From Comamonadaceae bacterium (lineage in GTDB: Bacteria; Pseudomonadota; Gammaproteobacteria; Burkholderiales; Burkholderiaceae_C), in contig CANGNS010000005.1 in NCBI GenBank assembly GCA_947455465.1, positions 62,001-126,000 of the forward strand: 64,000 bases of DNA, given 5' to 3'. A program made the position numbers and the translations under genes. The notes beneath the pieces were generated by a model. That model did no database searches. It was given only the letters and a program-made list of their open reading frames with translations, and was not told the origin of the DNA. Shown one piece after another: positions 1 through 8,642 of the stretch; position 1 is the stretch's first letter, and each line of letters opens with the position of its first letter.

Positions 1-1482
1 TGCCCACCAGGCAAAGGGCGTGGTGCCTATGCGCCCTTGCACCTCGCCCTCGAGCACCCCGGCCACCGTGTAGGGAAGCCGCGCAAACACGACCCCCCGG
101 TGGTCAATCAAGGCGCTGGCGCCCGTATTGGTGGCGCGCACCATCGGCAGCTGAAACTCCAAGGTCCGCATGCGCGCAATGCCCAGGTGCTGGTCCAGCG
201 CAATACTGGGCCCAAACCAGGCCAGGTTGCTCACATTCACCAGCACCGTGGGCGCTTGCAGGCCCGCGCCAAAACGGGTGGCGAGCTCTTCGCCAAACAA
301 GTCTTCATAACAGATATGGGCAGCCAGGCCCTGGCCTTGCAACGCAAAACTGCTTTGCCCCAGGGCGCCGCGCCGAAAATCGCCCAGCGGAATGTGCATC
401 AGGTTGGTAAACCAGCGCAGCATGGGCGGAATAAATTCGCCAAAAGGCACCAAATGGTGTTTGTCGTAACGCAGCACCTGTTTTTCGCCGGGCAAGAGCG
501 CAATCACCGAGTTGGTGTAGCCCGCGCGGCTGTCGCCCAGCGGTATGCCGATGATGGCGGCGCGCCCTTGCGTTACGAGGCCGGTGCTCAGGCGCTCCCA
601 GTAATCGGCGGGCAAGTCTTCGGGCAGTAAGGGAATGGCCGTCTCGGGCGCGACTACCAGTGCGCTGTGCGACTCCAGCAGGTGCTGCTGGTACCAGCGC
701 AAGGCCTGGCCCACGCCGGTGTTGCTGTCAAATTTTTCGCTTTGCGCAATCCCGCCTTGCAGCACCGTGACGCTCAAGCTGCCCTTGTCCTGCGTCCAGC
801 TGGCCCAGCGCGCTGGCACCAGCGAAGGAAGCGCCAGCGCCAGCAGCAGCCCAGCCCAGGCGCTGCGGCCCAAAGCGGATGATTGCGCGCGCCCGCTGCT
901 GCGCATCCATCGGCTTTGCGCCATCGCCATCGCAACCATGGCCGCCAGCGCACCCATGCCATAGGCGCCCAGCCAGGGGGCGAACGGGGCCAAGGGGCCG
1001 TCCAGGTGCGCATAACCGCCTGCGCCCCAGCCAAAACCCGTGAGCCAGGTGCCGCGCGCCAATTCGGCCGCCATCCACAACAGGCCAAACAGCACGGCAT
1101 TACGCAGCGCATGGCTGCCCGCCAGCTGCCACCACAACACGCTGGCCAGTGCAAAGTAAATCGCCAGTAACACGGCTAGCAGCAGCTCGGCCGCAGCGGC
1201 CAGGGGCGCGGCCATGCCGCCATAGGTGTGCATGGCCGTGAACAACCACCAAAACGTGCTGGCCAGGTAGACGCTGGCAAAAAACCAGCTACGCCACCAG
1301 GCCGCGCGCGCCGTGGGCGCGCTGTGTAGTTGCTGCGCCAGCACCAGCATGGCGGCCACTTGCAGGTACCAAATATTTTGGCCGTAAGTCCACAGACTGT
1401 GCAGCGGCCAGGCCACGGCAGCGGCATGGAGCCAGCCGCCAGCAGCCAGCACGGCGTAGCGCAGCAGAGTGGCCCCGGTCAC
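1..1482 (-). CDS. lnt: Apolipoprotein N-acyltransferase, C-terminus cut by window edge
   Basis: Inner-membrane enzyme that adds the third acyl chain to outer-membrane lipoproteins. The minus-strand frame stays open from a GTG at 1482 to base 1. The N-terminal part is very hydrophobic and contains WWLFTAMHTYGGM, typical of the family. The nitrilase-like periplasmic domain shows VVAPETAIPLLP (catalytic Glu), RYDKHHLVPFGEF (Lys) and ICYEDLFGE (Cys), and the frame ends in GRIGTTPFAWWA, which normally lies some 20-30 residues from the C-terminus. The GTG overlaps the corC stop as GTGA, so the two genes are translationally coupled. About 494 codons are visible and the stop codon is outside the window. 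Confidence 0.95.
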   Translation of the reverse strand, partial: MTGATLLRYAVLAAGGWLHAAAVAWPLHSLWTYGQNIWYLQVAAMLVLAQQLHSAPTARAAWWRSWFFASVYLASTFWWLFTAMHTYGGMAAPLAAAAELLLAVLLAIYFALASVLWWQLAGSHALRNAVLFGLLWMAAELARGTWLTGFGWGAGGYAHLDGPLAPFAPWLGAYGMGALAAMVAMAMAQSRWMRSSGRAQSSALGRSAWAGLLLALALPSLVPARWASWTQDKGSLSVTVLQGGIAQSEKFDSNTGVGQALRWYQQHLLESHSALVVAPETAIPLLPEDLPADYWERLSTGLVTQGRAAIIGIPLGDSRAGYTNSVIALLPGEKQVLRYDKHHLVPFGEFIPPMLRWFTNLMHIPLGDFRRGALGQSSFALQGQGLAAHICYEDLFGEELATRFGAGLQAPTVLVNVSNLAWFGPSIALDQHLGIARMRTLEFQLPMVRATNTGASALIDHRGVVFARLPYTVAGVLEGEVQGRIGTTPFAWWA

Positions 1483-2351
1483 GGCTTGCCGGACACAGGC
1501 AGCGCCGAGACCTTGAACCAGCGCACCGCGCCGCCCTTGGTGTGCAGGACCACAAACTCTAAGCCCAGCATCGCATGGCGCTCGCCGCGTTTGGGCACAT
1601 GGCCCATCTCGTGGGCGACCAGACCGCCGATGGTGTCAAAGTCGGGCGCATCTTCGCGCGCCAGCAGGTTCACCGCAAAGGCGCTGCTCACGCGCTCCAA
1701 GGTGGCGTCGCCATTGACGCGGAAACTGCCGTCGGGCAGGGAAAAGACATCGCCCTCGTCGTCGTCGATGTCAAACTCGTCCTCGATTTCGCCCACGATT
1801 TGTTCGAGCACGTCTTCGATAGTGATCAGTCCTGCCACGCGGCCAAACTCGTCGATCACGATGGCCAGGTGGTTGCGGTTGCCCTTGAAGTCGCGCAGCA
1901 AATCATTGAGGCCCTTGGTCTCGGGTACAAACACCGCCGGGCGCAGCAAGGCGCGGATATTGAGCTCGGGTGCGCGCTGCAGCTTGAGCAAATCTTTGGC
2001 CATCAAGATGCCGATGATGTTCTCGCGCTCGCCCTCAAACACCGGAAAGCGCGAGTGCGCCGTGTCGATCACGGTGTGCAACAAATCGTCCATGGGCGAT
2101 TGGATGTCCAGCAAATCCATGCGCGTAGCAGCCACCATCACGTCGCCAGCCGTCATATCGGCCATGCGGATCACGCCCTCGAGCATGGCGCGCGACTGGG
2201 CGCCGATGATTTTGTTGTCCTCGGCCTCGGCCAAGGTTTCCATCAACTCCTCAGGCGAGTCCGGGCCGGGGTGCAGGAATTCGGCCAAGCGCTGCAAAAA
2301 AGTGCGCTTGTCTTCCTTGGGGTGGGATGCGGCAGGGTGGGGGTCGGACAC
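1479..2351 (-). CDS. corC: CBS-domain HlyC/CorC family protein (YbeX type)
   Basis: A 290-residue cytosolic protein of the CorC/YbeX family, linked to magnesium and cobalt efflux and to ribosome quality in other bacteria. It has a pair of CBS domains (about residues 70-195, with SRFPVFEGERENIIGILMAKDLL and NHLAIVIDEFGRVAGLITIEDVLEQIVGEIEDE) followed by a C-terminal CorC/HlyC domain (SFRVNGDATLERV, DFDTIGGLVAHEMGHVPKRGE). No membrane segment is present. It lies directly upstream of lnt with a 4-base overlap, the usual ybeX-lnt order. The role in divalent-metal handling is family knowledge only. Confidence 0.93.
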   Translation of the reverse strand: MSDPHPAASHPKEDKRTFLQRLAEFLHPGPDSPEELMETLAEAEDNKIIGAQSRAMLEGVIRMADMTAGDVMVAATRMDLLDIQSPMDDLLHTVIDTAHSRFPVFEGERENIIGILMAKDLLKLQRAPELNIRALLRPAVFVPETKGLNDLLRDFKGNRNHLAIVIDEFGRVAGLITIEDVLEQIVGEIEDEFDIDDDEGDVFSLPDGSFRVNGDATLERVSSAFAVNLLAREDAPDFDTIGGLVAHEMGHVPKRGERHAMLGLEFVVLHTKGGAVRWFKVSALPVSGKP

Positions 2352-2441
2352 GGGCGGGAGGCGCTACTGAAATGCACAGGCCTCTAGGATAGCCCATCGC
2401 CATGACGCGCAGGCTACGACGCTTGGCGTAGCGCCCTGGGC

Positions 2442-3158
2442 TTATCTCCCGCTGGATTGCGGCCGGTGGATGCCAGTGACGCGCCCGAGCACGGCCCAAA
2501 AGTGCTGCGCCTGCGCTTTGAGCTGGTAATCGGTGTCGGCAATTTGGGCGTCTACCGCTTCGGACAAATGCGATTGCACCGTGGCCGTGGGCAGCGCCAA
2601 ATAGGCATCGGACTCCGAGCCCAGGCGCTCTACCCGCGCGCCGGCGCGCTGCGCGATGTGCAGCATGGCCGTGTTCTCGCTCAGCGCGTGGATGAACAAA
2701 AGGTCGATGCCGTCATTGCGCGCATGCAGCTGCGCCCGGGCAAAAAGCTGGGCGCCCAGCCCGCGTCCGCGCCAATGCGCTAGCACCGAGCCGCCAAACT
2801 CGGCGCAGCGCTTGGATTCTTGCTCCTGCCCGTAGGCCAGATGCGCCATGGCAATGAGTTGCAATTTGCGGTTGTAAATGCCATAGACGCGGTCGCGGGC
2901 AAAGTCCAGGTGCTCGACGTAGCTCTCGATTTGTGCGTCCTGAGCGCAGTAGCCAAAGCGCAAATAGCGGTCGGCGCTGGCCAAAGCCAGCAAATGGCCC
3001 AGCACATCGCTGCGATCCTGGACGTGCAATTCGCGCACCGGCACAAAGCTGTCGTGCCCCTGCCCATCCGTTTTGTGGCCCAGCGCCAGCAGCAAATGCT
3101 GCCAAGGCGCCAGTAGTTTGGCCAAAACCCCGTAAATCCCGTTAGTGAGCGCGTGCAT
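2442..3158 (-). CDS. GNAT family N-acetyltransferase
   Basis: A 238-residue protein with a GNAT fold between about residues 40 and 180. The acetyl-CoA pyrophosphate loop is visible as HWRGRGLGAQLFARA, preceded by the beta strand LQLIAMAHLAY and followed by LLFIHALSENTAMLHIAQRAGA, as in the family. The substrate cannot be told from the sequence. It starts at an ATG just after a promoter-like stretch with an AGGGTTTTCCCT palindrome (3171-3182) and probably forms a single-gene unit. It points the same way as corC, 90 bases upstream of it. Confidence 0.8.
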   Translation of the reverse strand: MHALTNGIYGVLAKLLAPWQHLLLALGHKTDGQGHDSFVPVRELHVQDRSDVLGHLLALASADRYLRFGYCAQDAQIESYVEHLDFARDRVYGIYNRKLQLIAMAHLAYGQEQESKRCAEFGGSVLAHWRGRGLGAQLFARAQLHARNDGIDLLFIHALSENTAMLHIAQRAGARVERLGSESDAYLALPTATVQSHLSEAVDAQIADTDYQLKAQAQHFWAVLGRVTGIHRPQSSGR

Positions 3159-3170
3159 AGGTGCACTATA

Positions 3171-3182
3171 AGGGTTTTCCCT
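3171..3182. promoter_or_regulatory. AGGGTTTTCCCT palindrome before the acetyltransferase gene
   Basis: A perfect 12-base palindrome lies 13-24 bases upstream of the acetyltransferase ATG. It resembles the CTAGGG/CCCTAG inverted repeats seen before the glucan genes (28667, 37551, 37610, 39994) and may be bound by the same unknown regulator. The similarity is by eye only. Confidence 0.25.
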
Positions 3183-3282
3183 GGGTTTTACTTATTTATC
3201 TGTCAAATGCAGCTTGTTTTAACGCAAAAGCTCAGCCTGCTGACGTGCCTCAAGTGGCCCTGAGCGGCAAGACCCAAGCGAA

Positions 3283-4200
3283 TCAAGCCGGCAAAAAGCC
3301 CTCAATAGACAAATAACGCTCGCCCGTGTCGTAGTTAAAGCCCAGCACCTTGGCGCCTGCGGGTAGTTCGGGCAGTTTTTGGGCGATTGCGGCCAAAGTT
3401 GCGCCGCTGCTGATGCCCACCAGCATGCCTTCTTGGGCGGCGCTGCGGCGGGCCATTTCGCGGGCGGCTTCGGCTTCTACCTGGATCACGCCGTCGAGCA
3501 GCTCGGTGTGCAGGTTTTTCGGGATAAAGCCCGCGCCAATGCCCTGAATGGGGTGGGGCGAGGGCGCGCCGCCGGAGATGACCGGGCTTTGCGTGGGCTC
3601 GACCGCGAACACTTTCAGGCCAGGCCATTTGGCCTTCAGGACTTGCGCCACGCCGGTGATATGGCCGCCAGTGCCCACGCCGGTGATGATGGCGTCCAAG
3701 CCCTCGGGGAAGTCGGCCAAAATTTCCAGTGCAGTGGTGCGGGTGTGGATTTCCACATTGGCGGGGTTTTCAAACTGCTGTGGCATCCAGGCGCCGGGCG
3801 TGGCGTCGACCAGTTCCTGGGCGCGGGCGATGGCGCCTTTCATGCCTTTTTCGCGCGGCGTCAGGTCAAAGCTGGCACCATAGGCCAGCATCAGGCGACG
3901 CCGCTCGATGGACATGCTGTCGGGCATCACCAAGATTAGTTTGTAGCCTTTGACGGCTGCCACCATGGCCAATCCCACGCCGGTATTGCCTGAAGTGGGC
4001 TCAATGATGGTGCCGCCGGGCTTTAGCACGCCAGACTTTTCCGCATCCTCCACCATGGCCAGCGCAATGCGGTCCTTGATCGAGCCGCCGGGGTTGCTGC
4101 GCTCGGACTTGATCCAGACCTGCGCATCCGGCCCGAACAGGCGATTGATGCGGACGTGCGGCGTGTTGCCAATGGTGTGCAGGATGTTGTCGGCTTTCAT
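3283..4200 (-). CDS. cysM: Cysteine synthase B (O-acetylserine sulfhydrylase)
   Basis: PLP enzyme making cysteine from O-acetylserine and sulfide or thiosulfate. The 305 residues match CysM. The PLP lysine lies in [16 protein letters not shown], the substrate loop is [16 protein letters not shown], the phosphate-binding glycine loop is [15 protein letters not shown], and the C-terminal half has [13 protein letters not shown]. The short form without the C-terminal extension, and the [10 protein letters not shown] motif, favour CysM over CysK. It stands alone; a 180-base spacer separates its start from the divergent toxin-antitoxin pair. Confidence 0.95.
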   Translation of the reverse strand: MKADNILHTIGNTPHVRINRLFGPDAQVWIKSERSNPGGSIKDRIALAMVEDAEKSGVLKPGGTIIEPTSGNTGVGLAMVAAVKGYKLILVMPDSMSIERRRLMLAYGASFDLTPREKGMKGAIARAQELVDATPGAWMPQQFENPANVEIHTRTTALEILADFPEGLDAIITGVGTGGHITGVAQVLKAKWPGLKVFAVEPTQSPVISGGAPSPHPIQGIGAGFIPKNLHTELLDGVIQVEAEAAREMARRSAAQEGMLVGISSGATLAAIAQKLPELPAGAKVLGFNYDTGERYLSIEGFLPA

Positions 4201-4323
4201 GGTGTCTCCGGTATGGGGTGATGGCAGCGGGCGTTACGCCAGGTGCGCAGTTGCTATTTTGGGGCAGATTGGGGTGCTCGGGGGTTATATGGATATGCAA
4301 TAGCCAGGCCCTTGGGCGTAGTA

Positions 4324-4339
4324 AAAAAGGTTCCTTTTT
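4324..4339. promoter_or_regulatory. Inverted repeat upstream of the ParD/RelE pair
   Basis: AAAAAGG-TT-CCTTTTT is a perfect 7-base inverted repeat 44 bases before the antitoxin ATG, just upstream of a TAAAAT (4354-4359) that could be a -10 box. Antitoxins of this class usually bind a palindrome in their own promoter. It could instead be a weak bidirectional terminator for cysM-side transcription. Confidence 0.35.
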
Positions 4340-4382
4340 GGACCCTTGCGGGCTAAAATAGTGCTTTCCATTGGAGCTACGC

Positions 4383-4592
4383 ATGGCCATCAACGTCAAA
4401 CTACCCGCGGCTTTGGTCGAAACGGCCAAGCGCTACGGCAGCATCGAGCACCGCTCGGTGCCCAAGCAAATCGAATACTGGTCCCAAATCGGCAGAATCG
4501 CTGCGGAAAACCCGGACCTGCCCTTTAGCGTCATCCGCGACATTCTGGTGGCCGAGCAGGAAGCGCCGGTAGGCGAATACCAATTCGGCTAA
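4383..4592 (+). CDS. ParD-like antitoxin
   Basis: A 69-residue protein, MAINVKLPAALVETAKRYG onward, of the small family of ParD-like antitoxins with a ribbon-helix-helix style N-terminus followed by SVPKQIEYWSQIGRIAAENPDLPFSVIRDIL. The ATG at 4383 is chosen because GGAG lies 7 bases upstream; an in-frame TTG at 4371 is less likely. The stop overlaps the ATG of the following toxin as TAATG, the coupling usual for toxin-antitoxin pairs. It would neutralise the downstream RelE/ParE-type toxin and repress the operon. Confidence 0.8.
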   Translation: MAINVKLPAALVETAKRYGSIEHRSVPKQIEYWSQIGRIAAENPDLPFSVIRDILVAEQEAPVGEYQFG

Positions 4593-4870
4593 TGCGCTTA
4601 CTTGTCACCACGACGTTTCAGCGGGCAGTCAAAAAGCTGCACGCGCCCCAGAAGGCGGCGCTTGACGATGCGGTGCGCACCGTGGCTAGCCAACCCGAGG
4701 TCGGAGAAACCAAAGTTGGCGACTTGGCTGGCGTCCAGGTATACAAATTCCGAATGGGCAACTTGGTGTGCCTTTTGGCATACCGCGTCTTGGACGAAAA
4801 CACCCTCAAGCTGCTGATGGTCGGGCCACACGAAAACTATTACCGCGACCTCAAACGCAGCGACAACTAA
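4592..4870 (+). CDS. RelE/ParE family toxin
   Basis: A 92-residue basic protein of the RelE/ParE superfamily. The visible pattern is an N-terminal strand and helices (LLVTTTFQRAVKKLHAPQKAALDDAV), a central GETKVGDLAGVQVYKFRMGNLVCLLAYRV and a C-terminal TLKLLMVGPHENYYRDLK, typical of mRNA-interferase-like folds. It overlaps the antitoxin gene by one base. Whether it cuts mRNA on the ribosome (RelE) or acts on gyrase (ParE) cannot be decided here. Its stop codon lies only 22 bases before the start of rnpB. Confidence 0.8.
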   Translation: MRLLVTTTFQRAVKKLHAPQKAALDDAVRTVASQPEVGETKVGDLAGVQVYKFRMGNLVCLLAYRVLDENTLKLLMVGPHENYYRDLKRSDN

Positions 4871-4879
4871 GCCACCAAC

Positions 4880-4885
4880 GATAAT
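4880..4885 (+). promoter_or_regulatory. Candidate -10 box of rnpB
   Basis: GATAAT ends 7 bases before the predicted 5' end of RNase P RNA. The matching -35 element would fall inside the last codons of the toxin gene and is not clear, so rnpB could also be reached by toxin-antitoxin transcription. Confidence 0.4.
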
Positions 4886-4892
4886 CGCCCCC

Positions 4893-5270
4893 GTGAAGCC
4901 CGCCAGACCACCGCTGGTGCAATTTGGGAAACCAAGCACTGGAGGAACGTCCGGACTGCATAGGGCGGCGTAGCAGCTAACGGCTGTCCACTGAAAACCG
5001 TGCCCGCAAGGGCGCGGCATAAGGTGAGGATTAGAGCAACAGAGACGAGTTTCGGGCCCCAGCGCAGCGCAAGTTACGCCACGGGTGCGAAGGTGAAACG
5101 GGCAATCTCTACGCGCAGCAATACCAAGTAGGCCAACGTTGACGGGGCCCCCGGAGTTGGCGGGTAGGTAGCACCGAGCTTTTGAGTGATCAAAGGCCCA
5201 GAGTAATGGTGGTCACACACCGGGGCAACCCGGCGTGCACAGAATCCGGCTTATCGGTGGGCTTCACACT
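4893..5270 (+). ncRNA. rnpB: RNase P RNA, bacterial type A
   Basis: Catalytic RNA that removes the 5' leader of tRNA precursors together with the RnpA protein. The 5' end GTGAAGCCCGCC pairs with the 3' end GGTGGGCTTCAC (P1 helix). The conserved P4 5' strand and neighbours are present as GAGGAACGTCCGGACTGCATAGGG (from 4942), and the conserved 3' core reads AGAGTAATGG, then ACAGAATCCGGCTTAT near 5239-5254. A T-rich run (5271-5276) follows directly and probably terminates it. The pseudouridine synthase gene ends 10 bases beyond on the other strand. Confidence 0.96.
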
Positions 5271-5280
5271 TTTTTCAGCG

Positions 5281-6036
5281 CTAAAAGCGCTCCCAGTCCG
5301 CCAGGAAGCGCCATTGCCCCGGCGCTACCGGCCCCAGGCTGACGCGGCCCAGGCGGATGCGCCGCAGCGCGTTGATGTGCAGGCCGGCCACATCGCACAG
5401 ATAGGCCGCCAGGCCCGGATGGGCGCCCTTCACGGCCAGGCGCAAGATGCTGCGTTCCTCGGTGCTGCTGCTAATGCTCACCTTGGCCGGTGGCAAGTTG
5501 TGGCGTGGATCGCGCAGCGCGCGCTCGATCGGCACCAGCGCCTCGGGCGCCACGGCGCCGCGCACCTCCACCATCAGTTCGTGCTCCATGGTGGCCATGT
5601 CTTCGATCAGCTTGCGCTGCACGCGCCAATCCTGGGTAAAGACGAGCAAGCCGCTGGCGGCATCTTCCAGCGGCACGCTGGTTTGCAGTTGTTTGAAGTG
5701 CCGCAGCAAAGGCCGTTGGCCGGTGGCATCTTGCGCACTGTGGCTGCCTGGCTTGAGCAGTTGATCGGCGGCGCGCAGCGGCGTGTTGACCGGTTTGTGC
5801 AGCACCAGTGTGACTTCACCTGCATCGAGCACGCTGGCCTCCCGGTCTACCGTGATGGCCTCCTGCGCCACCCGGTGCTGGGGCGACTCCACCACCTTCC
5901 CGGCGACGCGGACCCAGCCGCCTTCGATGTACTGTTCGGCTTGGCTGCGCGAACAGCCCAGCATCTGCGCCACGCGTTTAGACAGGCGCTCGCCGGGTCC
6001 GCTGGTCGCGGCGGCCTTGGGGGCTGGCGGCCTCAT
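5281..6036 (-). CDS. RsuA/RluB-family pseudouridine synthase-like protein with altered active site
   Basis: A 251-residue protein with an N-terminal S4 RNA-binding domain (ERLSKRVAQMLGCSRSQAEQYIEGGWVRVAGKVV) and a pseudouridine synthase catalytic domain (LVLHKPVNTPL to the C-terminus). Family members modify 23S or 16S rRNA. The usual GRLDxxxxGLLLLT motif reads VPLEDAASGLLVFTQDW here, so by alignment the catalytic Asp position holds Glu, with an Asp one residue later. The ATG at 6036 overlaps the stop of the upstream hydrolase as ATGA, which fixes the start and indicates coupling. The enzyme may be catalytically different or inactive. Confidence 0.75.
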   Translation of the reverse strand: MRPPAPKAAATSGPGERLSKRVAQMLGCSRSQAEQYIEGGWVRVAGKVVESPQHRVAQEAITVDREASVLDAGEVTLVLHKPVNTPLRAADQLLKPGSHSAQDATGQRPLLRHFKQLQTSVPLEDAASGLLVFTQDWRVQRKLIEDMATMEHELMVEVRGAVAPEALVPIERALRDPRHNLPPAKVSISSSTEERSILRLAVKGAHPGLAAYLCDVAGLHINALRRIRLGRVSLGPVAPGQWRFLADWERF

Positions 6037-6968
6037 AGCGGGTGCGCGGGGCGCGCTTGCAGCATCTGGATGCGCTCCACATGCGCCAGGAGCGAGCGCT
6101 TGGCCACTGGCCACAGGCGTGCGTCCACATCCTCATAGGCCAGCGGCAGCCACTGGTCGGGGTCGCCGGCCGGGTTGGCCTGCATGACGGCAGCGATCTT
6201 GGCCTCACGCGCCAGCCGGTGCGCTTTGAGCTTGGCGATGGCGCCCAGGGCGTCGGGCAGTGGGTGGCCGTGCGCGGGCAGGATGAAGTCCACCGCGTGC
6301 GCCTGGCAGGCCCGCGTGAGCGCGTCCAGCGAGTCCAGGTAGTGCGCCATATTGCCGTCGGGCGGGTCAATCACGGTGGTGCTGCCGTTCAAAATATGGT
6401 CACCTGAAAACAGCAGTCCGTCTTGCAGCAAGAGCAGGCATACGTGGTTGGAGGCGTGGCCGGGTGTGTGGATGGCCAGGAGGGTGTGCGCCTGCGCGCC
6501 CGGCGCTTGCAGGTGGATGTGCTCTCCATCGGCTACATCGCGGTCGGGGGCAAACTGGCTGTTGGCCCGCGCGTGTGGCCCTGAAGGCAGGCCCCAAACC
6601 ACGGGCACGTGCCCGTTGCGCGCCTTACACAGTGCCTGCAGGGGCGCAGCGCCGGGCGAATGGTCGGGGTGCGAATGCGTGCACACGATGGCCGCGATGT
6701 GCCCGCCGCTGCCGTCCGCATGGCGGGCGGCCTGCCACAGGCGCTCCAGGTGCAGATCGTCGGCCGGGCCGGGGTCGATGGCGATGTAGCCGCTGGCCGC
6801 GTCGCCGACCAAGTAGCTGTTGGTGCCCGGGCCGGTCATAAAGCCGGGGTTGGGCGCAGTCAGGCGCTGCACATTGCGCAGCAGGGGAACCGCTTGCTCG
6901 CTTTGCCAGGGGCCAGGCGCAGGCAAGGGGCCGGCTGCGTCGTCAAGAATTTGGGAGGAACGGGGCAT
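6033..6968 (-). CDS. MBL-fold metallo-hydrolase (LACTB2-like)
   Basis: A 311-residue metallo-beta-lactamase-fold hydrolase. Metal ligands are visible in [15 protein letters not shown] (the HxHxDH motif), in [14 protein letters not shown], in GDHILNG and in [11 protein letters not shown]. The [14 protein letters not shown] opening and the C-terminal helical region are like LACTB2 and its bacterial relatives, whose substrates include RNA ends or thioesters, but the substrate is unknown. The start at 6968 (MPRSSQIL) is chosen because longer in-frame starts would overlap the divergent dapF. It is coupled to the pseudouridine synthase-like gene. Confidence 0.8.
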   Translation of the reverse strand: MPRSSQILDDAAGPLPAPGPWQSEQAVPLLRNVQRLTAPNPGFMTGPGTNSYLVGDAASGYIAIDPGPADDLHLERLWQAARHADGSGGHIAAIVCTHSHPDHSPGAAPLQALCKARNGHVPVVWGLPSGPHARANSQFAPDRDVADGEHIHLQAPGAQAHTLLAIHTPGHASNHVCLLLLQDGLLFSGDHILNGSTTVIDPPDGNMAHYLDSLDALTRACQAHAVDFILPAHGHPLPDALGAIAKLKAHRLAREAKIAAVMQANPAGDPDQWLPLAYEDVDARLWPVAKRSLLAHVERIQMLQARPAHPL

Positions 6969-7026
6969 GGCGGCATTGTGCAGCCAAACGCCGCCGCCCT
7001 GCCCCGAACGCCTGATAATCGGGGCC

Positions 7027-7893
7027 ATGCGAATCCCGTTTACCAAGATGCACGGCGCCGGCAACGACTTTGTGGTGCTCGATGCAACACGCGGACCTTT
7101 GGGCCTGACGCCGGCGCATTACCGCTTTTTGGGCGACCGCCATCTAGGCGTGGGGGCCGACCAAATTCTGACGGTGGGCCCTGCGCCAGCGCCGGGCATT
7201 GATTTCGAATACAGCATCCACAACGCCGACGGCAATCAGGTCGAGCAATGCGGCAACGGCGCGCGCTGCTTTGCCCGCTTTGTGCACGAGCAAGGCCTGA
7301 GCAGTAAAACCCGTTTACGCGTGCAAACCCTCAAAGGCGTGATCGAGCCGCAGCTGCAAGCCGACGGACGCGTGACCGTAGACATGGGCGCGCCCGGATT
7401 TGCGCTGCAAGACATCGGTTTTGACACCCAAGGCCTCGCGCCTGCGCCCTGCGGCCCATGGGAGCATTGGCCCCTGCCGCTGGGTGATGGCTCTACCGTC
7501 TGGGTCGGGGCGGTGTCCATGGGCAATCCGCATGCGGTGCAAATCGTGGCCGATGTGGCCCATGCGCCAGTACCCAGCCAAGGCCCTTTAATACAGCAGC
7601 ATGCGCGCTTTATCCACCACGTCAACGCCGGTTTTATGCAGATCGTGGACCGGGGCCAGGTACGCCTGCGCGTGTTTGAGCGCGGCGTGGGCGAGACTCT
7701 GGCCTGCGGCAGCGGCGCTTGCGCAGCGGTGGTGGCCGGTATTCGTTGGGGCCTGCTCGATGGCCAGGTAGATGTGCACACCCACGGCGGCGTGCTGAGC
7801 ATTGCCTGGGCGGGCCAAGACGCGCCGGTGCAAATGACAGGGCCGGCGACCACCGTGTTTCGCGGCGAAATTGAATTGCCTGACCATTTATAA
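7027..7893 (+). CDS. dapF: Diaminopimelate epimerase
   Basis: Converts LL- to meso-diaminopimelate for lysine and peptidoglycan synthesis. The 288 residues begin [22 protein letters not shown], the family hallmark, which sets the ATG at 7027. The two catalytic cysteines are in [13 protein letters not shown] and [14 protein letters not shown]. Other conserved parts are VDMGAPGF and [11 protein letters not shown]. It heads a unit with the DUF484 gene (27-base gap) and xerC, an order also known from other proteobacteria. Confidence 0.97.
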   Translation: MRIPFTKMHGAGNDFVVLDATRGPLGLTPAHYRFLGDRHLGVGADQILTVGPAPAPGIDFEYSIHNADGNQVEQCGNGARCFARFVHEQGLSSKTRLRVQTLKGVIEPQLQADGRVTVDMGAPGFALQDIGFDTQGLAPAPCGPWEHWPLPLGDGSTVWVGAVSMGNPHAVQIVADVAHAPVPSQGPLIQQHARFIHHVNAGFMQIVDRGQVRLRVFERGVGETLACGSGACAAVVAGIRWGLLDGQVDVHTHGGVLSIAWAGQDAPVQMTGPATTVFRGEIELPDHL

Positions 7894-7920
7894 AACTATT
7901 TTTCTACACTTAAAAAAACC

Positions 7921-8619
7921 ATGAGCCAGCACAACGAACCGAGCCTGAACAACCCGATCACCGAGGACGATATTGCCAACTACCTGGCCAATACGCCCGA
8001 CTTTTTTGTGCGCCACGCCGATTTGCTGGCCGCCGTGCAAATTACCAGCCCGCACAGCCACCGCGCCGTCAGCCTGCAAGAGCGCCAGGCCGAAATGCTG
8101 CGCGAAAAAATCAAGCTGCTGGAGTCGCGCATCATGGAGATGATTCGCCACGGCAACGACAACGTGCTCTTGTCCGACAAAATTTTGCGCTGGGCGCGCG
8201 GCCTTTTGCTGGTGCCCCAGGCGCAAACCCTGCCCGGCCTGATTGCCCAGGAAATCCGCGAGCAATTTGCCGTGCCCCAGGTCAGTCTGCGCCTGTGGGG
8301 CCTGGACAGCCAGTACGCCGACAGCGCTTTTGTGCAAGGCGTGAGCGACGAGGCCAAGCTGTTTGCCTCCTCGCTGACTGAGCCCTTTTGTGGCCTGAAC
8401 ACGGGCTTTGAAGTCACCCAGTGGCTGGACAAGCCCGACACGGCCGCCTCGATTGCCATCATCGCCCTGCGCAGCGGCGACGCGGCCAGCAGCGCGCCGG
8501 CCTTTGGCATGCTGGTGCTCGCCTCAATGGACGCACAGCGCTTTCATGGCGGCATGGGCACCGACTTTTTATGCCGCATCGGCGAGGTGGCCAGCGCCGC
8601 GCTGAGCCGTTTGCGTTAA
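7921..8619 (+). CDS. DUF484 family protein
   Basis: A 232-residue cytosolic protein of the DUF484 family, which has a GAF-like fold and no settled function. A conserved N-terminus (ITEDDIANYLANTPDFFVRHADLLAAVQI, then SLQERQAEMLREKIKLLESRIMEMIRHGNDN) forms a helical, probably coiled region before the GAF-like domain (VPQVSLRLWGL to the end). It lies between dapF and xerC, as in many proteobacteria, which suggests a link to cell wall or chromosome processing, but this is context only. Confidence 0.88.
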   Translation: MSQHNEPSLNNPITEDDIANYLANTPDFFVRHADLLAAVQITSPHSHRAVSLQERQAEMLREKIKLLESRIMEMIRHGNDNVLLSDKILRWARGLLLVPQAQTLPGLIAQEIREQFAVPQVSLRLWGLDSQYADSAFVQGVSDEAKLFASSLTEPFCGLNTGFEVTQWLDKPDTAASIAIIALRSGDAASSAPAFGMLVLASMDAQRFHGGMGTDFLCRIGEVASAALSRLR

Positions 8620-8642
8620 AGCGCGCCAGCACCCCGCGCCCC

